This document shows, one piece after another, positions 41,727 through 50,203 of a stretch of DNA of 64,000 nt. The position numbers and the translations under genes were made by a program. The stretch is taken from NCBI RefSeq assembly GCF_022234545.1, contig NZ_JAIEUI010000001.1, positions 62,001 through 126,000 of the forward strand. The letters are read 5' to 3'. The notes under the pieces were generated by a model. The model did not search any database and was not told the DNA's origin. It saw only the letters and a list, made by a program, of their open reading frames with translations. Positions within the stretch are counted from its first letter, which is position 1. The number at the start of each line of letters is the position of its first letter. The DNA comes from Paenibacillus piscarius. GTDB lineage: Bacteria > Bacillota > Bacilli > Paenibacillales > Paenibacillaceae.

Positions 41727-44051
41727 TTGAATTCAATTACTGCAAGTCAAGGCAAGTCTTACGGTGCATTCCGCAACGGGGGCAGACAGTATGTCATTAC
41801 AACGCCCCGGACACCGGCAAGATGGTTTAACTATCTGTTCAACGACACGTATTACACGGAGGTATCCCAGACCGGCCAGGGGGACAGTGTGGCCTTCCGG
41901 CCTCGTCACCGTACGATAACAAGGGGATTCCGCTACTTTTATCTGAAGGATCAGGTCACGGGCGAGGTCTGGTCACCGCTGTATCAGCCGCTGAGAACAG
42001 AGCCTGAATTCTATGAATGTATTCATAGCCTGGGAACGACTGAGATCATCTCAGAAGCGCAAGGGATCAGGTCGTCCGTGCATGTGTTTGTCCCGCGCAC
42101 AGGCCAGCAGGAGATCTGGACGGTTACGCTGCGCAACACCGGATCTGTACCAAGAGAGCTGTCGCTGTTCAGCGCCTTTACGCTGGAGAACGGGGGCGTG
42201 ATGGGCAGCCGCTGCCACTTCGATGAAGCGTCGCAGACGGTCTCCAGCTATTCCTTCCCGTATCACGTGACCTATGAGCAGAAGGCCGGCTGTGATGACC
42301 ATACGAACAGGGTCTATGTCTACCCGGATGCTCCCCCGGCTTCCTATGATTGCAGCCAGCGGGCTTTCTTCGGCGGCGATGATCTGAATGAGCTGCCCGA
42401 AGCGGTGCGCAGGGGTATGTGCTCGGGCCGGGTGGCCGAGGCGGAGCATCCGCTGGGTGCGTTCCAGCATACGATGCTCCTCCAGCCGGGGGAGCAGGCA
42501 GTGCGGCACTTCGTGCTCGGCTGCGCTCATTCGCTGGAGGATATCCGCCGCAGCAAGGCGGAGCTTGCCGATCAGGGGTACGCGTCCCTGCTTCAGGAGA
42601 CGGAAGAATACTGGGAGCAGATGTGCGGCAGCTTCCAGGTGGAGACGCCGGATGCGGATGTGAATGCTTTTATGAACCGCTGGCTGCAAAAACAGATCAT
42701 CATGCAGAGCCGCACCAACCGCATGTCGAATTACTGCCCTGTCCGCAATCAGCTGCAGGATGCGCTGGGGTATGCCCTGGTTGATCCGCAGGGTGCGGCC
42801 GGGTATATGATCTCTGTGCTGGAAGGGCAGGAGAAGAGCGGTTTCATTCAGCAGTGGATTATGACGGACGGCTCGCCGCCCAAAAATCTGTGTCTGCTGA
42901 AGCACACAGACGGGCCGGTATGGCTGATTATCTGTTTCACCGCGCTGTTGAACCAGTACGGGGACCCGGAGCTGCTGCATCGCCAAGTCGGTTTCAAAGA
43001 CTCTGATGATAGCGCTACCATCTATGAGCATCTGCTGCTGGCTGCAGACTACATGGCAGGTGCGACCGGTGCCCACGGTCTGTGCCTGATGGGGGACGGG
43101 GACTGGAATGACCCGATTAACGGGCCGGGCAGATTGGGGCGCGGGGAATCGGCCTGGAACACGATGGCGCTGGTCTATGCGATCCGGTCATTGCTTCCGT
43201 TCTGTGAGCGGCTTTCGGATACAGCGGCAGTGCAGCGTCTGAATGCTGCTGCTGAACGGTTGACGGCAGCAGTGAATAGCATCTGCTGGGACGGCGGCTG
43301 GTATGTGGCCGGCTTCGACGATGAAGGCCGGGCGTTCGGCACCGCCCGGGATCAGGAGGGCAAGCTGTTCCTGAACACCCAGACCTGGGCGATAATGAGC
43401 GGCATTGCCGAGGGGGAACGGCTGGAGCAGTGTCTGGCGGCCATCGACAGCCTGAATACACCGTTCGGTCCCCGGCTCCTGGAGCCACCGTTCAGCGGGT
43501 GGAACCCGCGCTGGGGCCGGATCAGTCTCAAGCTGGCCGGGACGACCGAGAATGGCTCCGTCTATTGCCATGCCTCGATGTTCAAGGCGTTCGCCGACTG
43601 CATCGCCGGGCGGGGGAATGAAGCCTGGGAGACTCTCCGCCGGACGCTGCCAACGAACCCGGATAATCCTCCGGAGCGAAACGGTCAGGTACCGATTTTT
43701 GTGCCGAATTATTATTTCGGTCTTGCCGATTCCCCGAACTACGGCAAATCCAGCCATCATGTGCCTACCGGAACCGCAGGCTGGATGCTCTGGACCACGC
43801 TCGAATATGCCCTGGGGATTCGCGCTACGATGAGCAGGCTGGTGATCGATCCCTGTATCCCTGCCGAGTGGCCGGAGTACCGGGTCGAGCGCCGGTTCCG
43901 GGACTCGGTCTACCGGGTTCATGTGCTGAACCCTGAACGGATCGGCCGCGGGACGGTAAAGGTCACGGTGAACGGTGAGGAGTGGACGGAGCCTGTGCTT
44001 CCTTATGAGGCGGGGCAGGTATATGAGGTTACGGCTGAGTTGGAGCGTTGA
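41727..44051 (+). CDS. Glycoside phosphorylase, GH94 family
   Basis: A 774-residue cytoplasmic enzyme of the cellobiose/cellodextrin phosphorylase group, cleaving beta-glucosides with phosphate to give a sugar 1-phosphate. Landmarks are the N-terminal YGAFRNGGRQYVITTPRTPARWFNYL, the catalytic-Asp region LMGDGDWND and the phosphate-site RISLKLAGTTENGSVYCHA. The family start pattern argues for the TTG at 41727; a longer frame is open to 41691. No signal peptide. Exact substrate (cellobiose, cellodextrin, laminaribiose or other) cannot be read from sequence. It probably acts on disaccharides imported by the transporter. Confidence 0.85.
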   Translation: MNSITASQGKSYGAFRNGGRQYVITTPRTPARWFNYLFNDTYYTEVSQTGQGDSVAFRPRHRTITRGFRYFYLKDQVTGEVWSPLYQPLRTEPEFYECIHSLGTTEIISEAQGIRSSVHVFVPRTGQQEIWTVTLRNTGSVPRELSLFSAFTLENGGVMGSRCHFDEASQTVSSYSFPYHVTYEQKAGCDDHTNRVYVYPDAPPASYDCSQRAFFGGDDLNELPEAVRRGMCSGRVAEAEHPLGAFQHTMLLQPGEQAVRHFVLGCAHSLEDIRRSKAELADQGYASLLQETEEYWEQMCGSFQVETPDADVNAFMNRWLQKQIIMQSRTNRMSNYCPVRNQLQDALGYALVDPQGAAGYMISVLEGQEKSGFIQQWIMTDGSPPKNLCLLKHTDGPVWLIICFTALLNQYGDPELLHRQVGFKDSDDSATIYEHLLLAADYMAGATGAHGLCLMGDGDWNDPINGPGRLGRGESAWNTMALVYAIRSLLPFCERLSDTAAVQRLNAAAERLTAAVNSICWDGGWYVAGFDDEGRAFGTARDQEGKLFLNTQTWAIMSGIAEGERLEQCLAAIDSLNTPFGPRLLEPPFSGWNPRWGRISLKLAGTTENGSVYCHASMFKAFADCIAGRGNEAWETLRRTLPTNPDNPPERNGQVPIFVPNYYFGLADSPNYGKSSHHVPTGTAGWMLWTTLEYALGIRATMSRLVIDPCIPAEWPEYRVERRFRDSVYRVHVLNPERIGRGTVKVTVNGEEWTEPVLPYEAGQVYEVTAELER

Positions 44052-44132
44052 CGGAGCAGCGGCCGGAAGTCCAAATGTTCACCGGAGTGACGATTACGCT
44101 ATAAGTAATTTAAGAGATCGGAGTGGATAAAC

Positions 44133-45932
44133 ATGCTGTTCCCCAAAGATACATTAACGCGTGAAATCAAGGACCTGTCCGGCATCTGGCGCTTCAAGCC
44201 GGACCCGGACAACCGGGGCAGGGAAGAGAACTGGCAGGCGCAGCCGCTTCGGGATACGATCCCGATGCCAGTGCCCGCCAGCTATAACGACATCACCCAG
44301 GATGCGGCGCTGCGCGATCATATCGGTGACGTCTGGTATGATCAGACGTTCATCGTACCGCGCTCCTGGTCCGGGGAGCGGATCATGCTCTGGGTCGGCA
44401 GTGCCTGCCACCATGCCGTAGTCTGGGTGAATGGGGTGGAGGTGGCCGCTCATAAGGGCGGGTTCCTGCCTTTTGAAGCAGATATAACAGAGAAGGTATT
44501 GCCTGGTCAGGAGAACCGGGTGACGCTGGTGGTCAACAATGTGCTGGACTGGCAGACCCTGCCGCCGGGGCGCATCCGCACCTTTGACGATGAGAAGCAT
44601 CCTGAGGGCTACCGGGTGCAGGAGTATTTTCATGATTTTTTCAACTATGCGGGCTTGCACCGGCCTGTGAAGCTGTACCGGACCGCTGCGGCGTACATCC
44701 GCGATATCACTGTCACTCCAGATGTGCAAGGGCAGACGGGGATCATCGGCTATGCGGTTGAAATCTCTGCGGCTGAAGGCGAGGTTCGCGTGCGGCTGGT
44801 GGATGAGGAAGGGAAGGAGGTGGCCGCCGGGACGGGACGCTCAGGCACCTTAAGGGTGGAGAATGCGAGATTGTGGAGACCGCTGAAGGCTTACCTTTAC
44901 ACCTTGCATGTGGAGCTGGTTGACGCAGACGGGCATCTCACCGACCATTATCCGCTCCAGACCGGCATCCGTACAGTGAAGGTGGAAGGGACGCGGTTCC
45001 TGATCAACGGCGAGCCCTTCTACTTCAAGGGCTTCGGGAAGCATGAAGACAGCGATATCCGCGGCAAAGGGCTGGACCATGCGGTCAACGTGAAGGATTT
45101 CAACCTGCTGCGCTGGATCAACGCCAACTCCTTCCGCACCTCCCACTATCCGTATGCCGAAGAACTTCTTGAACTGGCCGACCGTGAGGGCATCGTGGTT
45201 ATCGGGGAAGTGCCCGCCGTGGGCTTCACGTTCTTCAATTATAACGACAAGGTGTATACGCCGGATCAGGCGAATGATGAGACGCTGACCCATCACCAGG
45301 ATGTGCTGTGTGATCTCATAGCCCGGGACAAAAATCATCCTTCGGTGGTGATGTGGAGCTTGGCCAATGAAGCAGCCACGTTCCAGGACGAGGCGGTGCC
45401 GTATTTCCGGCAGTTAGCCGATACCGCGCGCAGGCTGGACCCGCAGCGTCCGATCACCATCGTGCAATGGCCGTTGCCGGATAAGTGTAAGGTGGCGCAG
45501 TTTTTTGACGTCATCTGTGTGAACCGTTATTACTCCTGGTATCAGGACCCGGGTGCGCTGGAGCTGGTCGAGCATCAGGTGGAGTGGGAGCTGACGAACT
45601 GGTACAGCCGGTTCGGCAAGCCGGTGATTATGACCGAGTACGGGGCCGACGCCATCGCCGGGTTCCATCAGGACCCGCCCGTCATGTTCACTGAGGAGTA
45701 TCAGCAGGAGCTGCTGACCCGGTATCACAATGTGTTCGACCGGCTGGATTTTGTGATAGGGGAGCATGTGTGGGCGTTTGCTGATTTTGCCACCAAACAG
45801 GGAATTACCCGTATTAACGGGAACAAGAAGGGCGTGTTTACCCGCCAGCGCCAGCCCAAAGCCGCCGCCCGGATGCTCCGCACCCGCTGGGGAGAGATGG
45901 GGAAATATCCGGGGGAAAAATTGGGTAAGTAG
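44133..45932 (+). CDS. uidA: Beta-glucuronidase, GH2
   Basis: A 599-residue cytoplasmic GH2 enzyme hydrolysing beta-D-glucuronides. Sugar-binding (about 1-180), immunoglobulin-like (180-275) and barrel domains (275-599) are in order. The acid/base Glu is in MWSLANEAAT and the nucleophile Glu in IMTEYGAD. The NGNKKG motif near 570 provides the Asn/Lys pair that binds the glucuronate carboxylate in E. coli GusA, supporting glucuronidase rather than galactosidase activity. Starts behind GATCGGAG. In this locus it suggests substrates carrying glucuronic acid, such as decorated xylans or other plant glycans. Confidence 0.93.
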   Translation: MLFPKDTLTREIKDLSGIWRFKPDPDNRGREENWQAQPLRDTIPMPVPASYNDITQDAALRDHIGDVWYDQTFIVPRSWSGERIMLWVGSACHHAVVWVNGVEVAAHKGGFLPFEADITEKVLPGQENRVTLVVNNVLDWQTLPPGRIRTFDDEKHPEGYRVQEYFHDFFNYAGLHRPVKLYRTAAAYIRDITVTPDVQGQTGIIGYAVEISAAEGEVRVRLVDEEGKEVAAGTGRSGTLRVENARLWRPLKAYLYTLHVELVDADGHLTDHYPLQTGIRTVKVEGTRFLINGEPFYFKGFGKHEDSDIRGKGLDHAVNVKDFNLLRWINANSFRTSHYPYAEELLELADREGIVVIGEVPAVGFTFFNYNDKVYTPDQANDETLTHHQDVLCDLIARDKNHPSVVMWSLANEAATFQDEAVPYFRQLADTARRLDPQRPITIVQWPLPDKCKVAQFFDVICVNRYYSWYQDPGALELVEHQVEWELTNWYSRFGKPVIMTEYGADAIAGFHQDPPVMFTEEYQQELLTRYHNVFDRLDFVIGEHVWAFADFATKQGITRINGNKKGVFTRQRQPKAAARMLRTRWGEMGKYPGEKLGK

Positions 45933-45941
45933 GTGGATTAA

Positions 45942-46271
45942 CTATCTCAGTGGTTCCCCGTAGCAAATATGCCAGTGCAGATGCTTCGAGTCCTGATATT
46001 TACCGAGATTGGTAATCACTCTGCACGCTCCGTATTCTTCAGTTACCTGGGCTGCAACCTGCTGGATTACTCCGATAAGCTCAAGCAGCAGCTCATGTTC
46101 TTCCGTCTGAATGGTTAATAGGGAAGAGATGTGCCGTTTGGGAATGGCTACAATATGAACGGGGTAAAAGGGTCTGGTATGGTGGTAAGCTAGAATATTG
46201 TCCGTTTCGATAACCTTGTTAATTTCTGTTTTGCCGCTCAGTACTTCGTCACAATAGAAATCTTCTGTCAT
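45942..46271 (-). CDS. HIT family nucleotide hydrolase/transferase
   Basis: A 109-residue HIT protein. The histidine triad HLHWHI is at about 98-103, preceded by PFYPVHIVAIPKRHISSLL, the standard HIT beta strand. Such proteins hydrolyse nucleoside phosphoramidates or related nucleotides. AGGAGG lies 6 bp before the ATG. It is transcribed alone, convergent with uidA, with only 9 bp between them. Confidence 0.9.
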   Translation of the reverse strand: MTEDFYCDEVLSGKTEINKVIETDNILAYHHTRPFYPVHIVAIPKRHISSLLTIQTEEHELLLELIGVIQQVAAQVTEEYGACRVITNLGKYQDSKHLHWHICYGEPLR

Positions 46272-46409
46272 ATATATCCTCCTAAATAAGTTTTATTCAC
46301 TTGTATTATACTGGAAAACTCTTAGAATAGTAGGAAAGATAACTAGCCAAAGCTGTCAAAGCCTGACGGTTAAAATACTTCATCAAACCTGCTATAAGGA
46401 GAGTGCACT

Positions 46410-47354
46410 ATGAAGCTGCTGCTTGAGGAATACGAGGGAATCAGACGCTGGATGTACCGCAATGCCCGTCCGCTGGACCTGGCACGGTGGAGATTTCATT
46501 TGGAGGGCGGCGGGGCTGCGCCGGTACTGGGAGCGCTATCGGCATACCAGAATGAAGACGGAGGCTTCGGCCATGCGCTGGAGGCGGATGCCTGGAATCC
46601 GTATTCCACCCCGATTCAGACTGCTACCGCTGTGGAGCGGCTGCTGGAGCTGGAGTTCACAGATACTGAGCATCCGCTGGTGCAGGGAATCCTGAACTAT
46701 CTGGACAGCGGCGCGGATATGGATAAGCGCACATGGAAGAACGTGGTGGCCTCCAATAACGATCATCCCCATGCTCCCTGGTGGCATACGGAGGCGGATA
46801 GTACGTCCCGCAGCATTTACAATCCGACGGCCATTCTGGCCGGATTCATCCTGAAGTATGCTCAGAGAGATAGCGGGCTGTATGCAACCGGATTGGGGAT
46901 TGCCCGCGAGCTGGCGGAGCTTTTTCTGCGTGATCCTAATATTGAGATGCACCCGCTGAAATGCGTAGCCACCCTGCTGGAATGTATCGCCTGGGCGGAA
47001 TTGCAGGAGGAGTTCCCTTACGCTGCCCTAAGAGAAGCGCTCAAGGTGCAGAGTGTGCAGCTGATCAGCCGGGATGCGGCTGAATGGAACGGGTATAGCT
47101 GCAGGCCGTCCGCATTCATCCATTCTCCGCATAGCCCCGAATACGCAGAGCTCGGCGGATTGCTGCATCAGGAGCTGGATTATCTGCTGGAGACCCGGAA
47201 TTCTGAAGGTGTATGGAACCTGACCTGGAGCTGGGCGGGGTATGAACGGGAATTTGCGGTCAGTGAGAACTGGTGGAAGGCGCATATTGTCATTGAGAAC
47301 CTGCGGCTGCTGCGGGCGTTCGGGCGGATGGCTGAGCTGCCGGGGAGCGAATAG
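46410..47354 (+). CDS. Prenyltransferase/squalene-cyclase-like alpha/alpha-barrel protein
   Basis: A 314-residue soluble protein with a QW-type repeat QNEDGGFGHALEAD near residue 47, and TPIQTATAVERLLEL, NPTAILAGFILKYA and RNSEGVWNLTWSW elsewhere: the alternating helix and Gly-rich turn pattern of (alpha/alpha)6 terpenoid-cyclase-type barrels. The catalytic DxDD motif of class II cyclases is absent, so cyclase activity is unlikely. No membrane segment or signal. Role unknown. The start has AAGGAGAG. Confidence 0.65.
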   Translation: MKLLLEEYEGIRRWMYRNARPLDLARWRFHLEGGGAAPVLGALSAYQNEDGGFGHALEADAWNPYSTPIQTATAVERLLELEFTDTEHPLVQGILNYLDSGADMDKRTWKNVVASNNDHPHAPWWHTEADSTSRSIYNPTAILAGFILKYAQRDSGLYATGLGIARELAELFLRDPNIEMHPLKCVATLLECIAWAELQEEFPYAALREALKVQSVQLISRDAAEWNGYSCRPSAFIHSPHSPEYAELGGLLHQELDYLLETRNSEGVWNLTWSWAGYEREFAVSENWWKAHIVIENLRLLRAFGRMAELPGSE

Positions 47355-47391
47355 AAATTGATTGAACTGTTAAAAAAATGATGCAGCGCAT

Positions 47392-47434
47392 AGTCAAGCC
47401 ACAGCCCTTCTGATGGAGGGGCTGTGGCTTGACT
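47392..47434. terminator. Bidirectional hairpin between convergent genes
   Basis: A 16-bp perfect stem (AGTCAAGCCACAGCCC with GGGCTGTGGCTTGACT) with an 11-base loop. No adjacent T run on the rightward strand; on the leftward strand a TTTTTTT lies about 15 bases beyond it. Confidence 0.65.
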
Positions 47435-47472
47435 TGTGCCCGGATACCCGCCTTGCCGGCAGGCAGAGACCG

Positions 47473-48333
47473 TTAACGTGCGCTATTCGTCTGAACGAAT
47501 TCCCGCTCGTATATGGCTTGCACATTCTTCAGAATGGTGCTGCTGTGTTCAGAGAATTTCAGCGGGGTGACCCGGTTCTTATGCAGGAACACCCCAGACT
47601 TGCCGCTGTGTTCACCGAGGGCCGCCTGATAGAGTAAGCCTGCTCCGTGGGCCGGGCCCGGGAAAAACATGCGTGTAATCGGCCGCAGCCAGAAGGGGAT
47701 TCCTGATTTTTTGTCGCTGCGAAGGGTGTTGTTGCCTCCGGGATCGGCGCTGCGGATCAGGATGCCTTCGGCTGCAAGCTCCGGGGCTACTGCCTCTGTC
47801 CATAAGGACATGGCGCGCTTGGTGTCGGCATAAGGGCCGGTCAGCATCTGAAACTTCGCCGGGTGCTCCAGAGAAGCCGGGTCGAAGCTGCGTTTCATCA
47901 TGAAAGCGTTGGAGGACGTATTCACGACCGTACGGAGCGTGCCTTTCAGCAAGAGGGGCTTCAGCTCCATCGTAATGATATACGGAGCCACCGTCTGCAG
48001 CTCATAATGGAGCTCACGCCCTTGCTTGGACAGGAGTAACTCGGGGAAGCTGCCGCCGGCATTATTGAACAGGATGTCAATCTGCGCTTCGTGGCGGTTA
48101 ATCTCCTGCAGGGCACTCCTTAACTTTCCAAAATCGCTTAAATCCGCCTTATAGATCCGCAGTTGTCTGCTGCTTAGCGCCTGCCCGACAAGCGGGTCAT
48201 CTTCTGCAAAAGCAGAGCGGATCAGCGCAATGACCTCCCAGCCTTCTTCCAGAAGTCTATGGGTCAGGGCCAGTCCGATACCGTGATTTGCCCCGGTAAT
48301 CAACGCTGTACGCGTGGGATGTGATGATTTCAT
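47473..48333 (-). CDS. Short-chain dehydrogenase/reductase
   Basis: A 286-residue SDR with TGANHGIGLAL, the LFNNAGG motif and an active-site YADTK in place of the usual YxxxK context; the catalytic Ser lies in VNTSSNAF. It resembles retinol-dehydrogenase-like SDRs that reduce ketones or aldehydes. RBS AAAGGAG. It is divergent from the merR gene, and both genes have MerR-type promoters with matching operators, so it is very likely part of the MerR regulon. Confidence 0.85.
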   Translation of the reverse strand: MKSSHPTRTALITGANHGIGLALTHRLLEEGWEVIALIRSAFAEDDPLVGQALSSRQLRIYKADLSDFGKLRSALQEINRHEAQIDILFNNAGGSFPELLLSKQGRELHYELQTVAPYIITMELKPLLLKGTLRTVVNTSSNAFMMKRSFDPASLEHPAKFQMLTGPYADTKRAMSLWTEAVAPELAAEGILIRSADPGGNNTLRSDKKSGIPFWLRPITRMFFPGPAHGAGLLYQAALGEHSGKSGVFLHKNRVTPLKFSEHSSTILKNVQAIYEREFVQTNSAR

Positions 48334-48374
48334 ATTGGTTACTCCTTTTCATGGAAAAGTGGTGAATGGTGTTC

Positions 48375-48405
48375 ATTGTATAACTTGGAGCCGAATCCAA
48401 GTCAA
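48375..48405 (-). promoter_or_regulatory. MerR-type promoter of the SDR gene
   Basis: Leftward TTGACT (complement of 48400-48405) and TACAAT (complement of 48375-48380) are separated by 19 bp. The spacer holds the dyad ACTTGGAGCCGAATCCAAGT (48383-48402), with 8 of 10 base pairs self-complementary. A 19-bp spacer is the mark of MerR-activated promoters. Confidence 0.7.
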
Positions 48406-48421
48406 GTACTAAATTGAGTCA

Positions 48422-48452
48422 TTGACTTGGAGCCAGCTCCAAGTTATATAAT
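48422..48452 (+). promoter_or_regulatory. MerR-type promoter of merR-gldA
   Basis: TTGACT (48422-48427) and a perfect TATAAT (48447-48452) are separated by 19 bp. The spacer carries the palindrome ACTTGGAGC-CA-GCTCCAAGT (48425-48444), nearly the same as the one in the divergent SDR promoter. Confidence 0.75.
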
Positions 48453-48493
48453 GGAATGGAGGATTGATGAGACTAATCGAAGGAAGTGATTGT

Positions 48494-48946
48494 ATGAGTC
48501 TGGCGGAAGCGGATCTCCAGCAGGGATATTCGATCAAGGAAACGGCGGAGCGGACCGGTATGTCGGAGGATACAATAAGATATTACGAGAAGATTGGCCT
48601 GCTGCCCCGGGCGAAGCGCAAGGGAAACAGTCACCGCATCTATAGCGATTCGGATCTGAACCGGATGCTGCTGATCACATGCCTCAAAAAAACAGGGATG
48701 TCACTGGATGACATGCGTCCCTATCTGCACTTGTCTATGGATGCCGATCTGTCAGACTATCCTGAGCTTCATACGATGATTCTGGATCACCGGCAGAAGA
48801 TACTGGAGCAGATTGCTTCATTGCAGCAGATTGTTGACTTCATAGATGTCAAAATAGATCAGGGTAATCTGGGCCCGCAGGCTTGTGAGCTGACCGGAGA
48901 CCGCAAGCAGATGCCAAGAGGCCGTCAAGCCAAAGCTAAAGTGTGA
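48494..48946 (+). CDS. MerR-family transcriptional activator
   Basis: A 150-residue MerR-type regulator with an N-terminal winged helix (YSIKETAERTGMSEDTIRYYEKIGLLPRAKRKGNSHRIYSDSDL split as helix-turn-helix and wing) and a dimerisation coiled coil (HTMILDHRQKILEQIASLQQIVDFIDVKI). It lacks the Cys pattern of metal sensors near the C-terminus; only one Cys follows the coil, as in aldehyde/thiol-responsive AdhR/NmlR types. An in-frame ATG at 48467 exists, but the predicted transcript begins near 48459, too close to it, so ATG 48494 with AAGGAAGTGA is preferred. Co-transcribed with gldA. Confidence 0.85.
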   Translation: MSLAEADLQQGYSIKETAERTGMSEDTIRYYEKIGLLPRAKRKGNSHRIYSDSDLNRMLLITCLKKTGMSLDDMRPYLHLSMDADLSDYPELHTMILDHRQKILEQIASLQQIVDFIDVKIDQGNLGPQACELTGDRKQMPRGRQAKAKV

Positions 48947-48977
48947 GGATTAATGAGAGGTAGGAGGGAATACAGGT

Positions 48978-50093
48978 ATGCCGCAGATCATTTATTCACC
49001 GTCAAAATATATACAGGGTAGCGGAGAAATCGCGAGACTGGGCGCTTATTGCCGGGATATGGGAGCTAAAGAGGCTTGTGCGATTGTTGATCCTTATATT
49101 CTCTCGAAATATGAGCAGGAAATTTGGAGCAGCTTCGATTCGGAGTGTATACCGCTGAGTCTGCAGGTATTCCAAGGCGAATGCAGTCAGGTGCAGGCGG
49201 AGCGGATAGCGGCTGAGCTGTACCAAGGCAGCAAAGGAATGATTGTAGGGATCGGGGGCGGCAAAACACTGGATATGGCCAAAGCAGTTAGCCATTTCGC
49301 CAGTCTGCCGGTTATGCTGGTGCCGACCGTTGCTTCGACAGACGCCGCTTGCAGCGCCTTGGCGGTACTCTATCACGAGCCGGGGGAGATCGACCGCTAT
49401 TTGCCGCTGCGGCGCAGCCCGGATCTGGTCGTCGCCGATGTAACGGTGATTGCGGGTGCGCCGGTAAGACTGCTAGCTGCCGGAATGGGTGATGCCCTAT
49501 CCACCTATTATGAAGCGCGGGCCTGCCACAGATCGGGAGCGGTAACCAGTACCGGAGGGACGGGAACTCTGGCTGCGCTGGCATTGGCCCGCACCTGCCT
49601 GGACACGCTCCTGGCGGATGGACGGCAAGCGCTGGAGGATGTCAGGGCGGGGCGTGTCACGGCTGCCGTTGAGCATATCGTTGAAGCCAATATTTATCTC
49701 AGCGGCATCGGCTTTGAAAGCGGCGGTCTGGCGGCTGCCCACGCCATTCATAACGGCTTGACGCTGCTGGAGGAATGCCGGGGTGTGCTGCACGGGGAGA
49801 AGGTGGCTTTTGCCACACTGGTGCAGTTGATTCTGGAAGACGCACCAGAGGAGGAGATCCGCGAAGCAGCGGAATTCTGCCGGATGGCAGGCCTTCCGGT
49901 GACGCTGGGAGAACTGGGGCTGGACGGATCGGATCATGAGCGGCTGATGGTTGCCGCCGAAGCGGGCTGTACCCTTGCGGACACACCTATGACGAATATG
50001 CCGTTCCCGGTAACACCGCAGCAGGTGCTGGAGGCCATGCTTGAAGCGGACCGCCGGGGAGCAGTGTTGCTTAGCCAGCCCAATGGCGGGTGA
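48978..50093 (+). CDS. gldA: Glycerol dehydrogenase
   Basis: A 371-residue iron/zinc-containing alcohol dehydrogenase of the GldA group, oxidising glycerol to dihydroxyacetone with NAD (reverse reactions on dicarbonyls are known). The nucleotide loop GIGGGKTLDMAKA, PTVASTDAACSALAVLY, and the metal ligands Asp in GMGDALSTYYEA, His in AAHAIHNGLT and His in VLHGEKVAF are all present. It is 31 bp after merR and under the same MerR-type promoter. Induction by aldehydes or methylglyoxal-like compounds would fit, but that is inference. Confidence 0.9.
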   Translation: MPQIIYSPSKYIQGSGEIARLGAYCRDMGAKEACAIVDPYILSKYEQEIWSSFDSECIPLSLQVFQGECSQVQAERIAAELYQGSKGMIVGIGGGKTLDMAKAVSHFASLPVMLVPTVASTDAACSALAVLYHEPGEIDRYLPLRRSPDLVVADVTVIAGAPVRLLAAGMGDALSTYYEARACHRSGAVTSTGGTGTLAALALARTCLDTLLADGRQALEDVRAGRVTAAVEHIVEANIYLSGIGFESGGLAAAHAIHNGLTLLEECRGVLHGEKVAFATLVQLILEDAPEEEIREAAEFCRMAGLPVTLGELGLDGSDHERLMVAAEAGCTLADTPMTNMPFPVTPQQVLEAMLEADRRGAVLLSQPNGG

Positions 50094-50123
50094 AAGCCGC
50101 TCTCCCCGCCATTGTTAATTTTT
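50081..50123 (+). terminator. Rho-independent terminator overlapping the gldA stop
   Basis: CAATGGCGGG pairs with CCCGCCATTG, followed by TTAATTTTT. The stem starts inside the last codons of gldA. Confidence 0.8.
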
Positions 50124-50203
50124 GCGTGACCACATCGTACATATTTCGCCTTCGGGAGCCAAACAATGAGAACAATTGTTGAATCACGAAGGAGGTTCTA
50201 TAG

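Noticed and set aside
42051-43922. Antisense open frames opposite the GH94 gene
   Set aside because: Shadow frames; no ribosome sites and no recognisable protein features.
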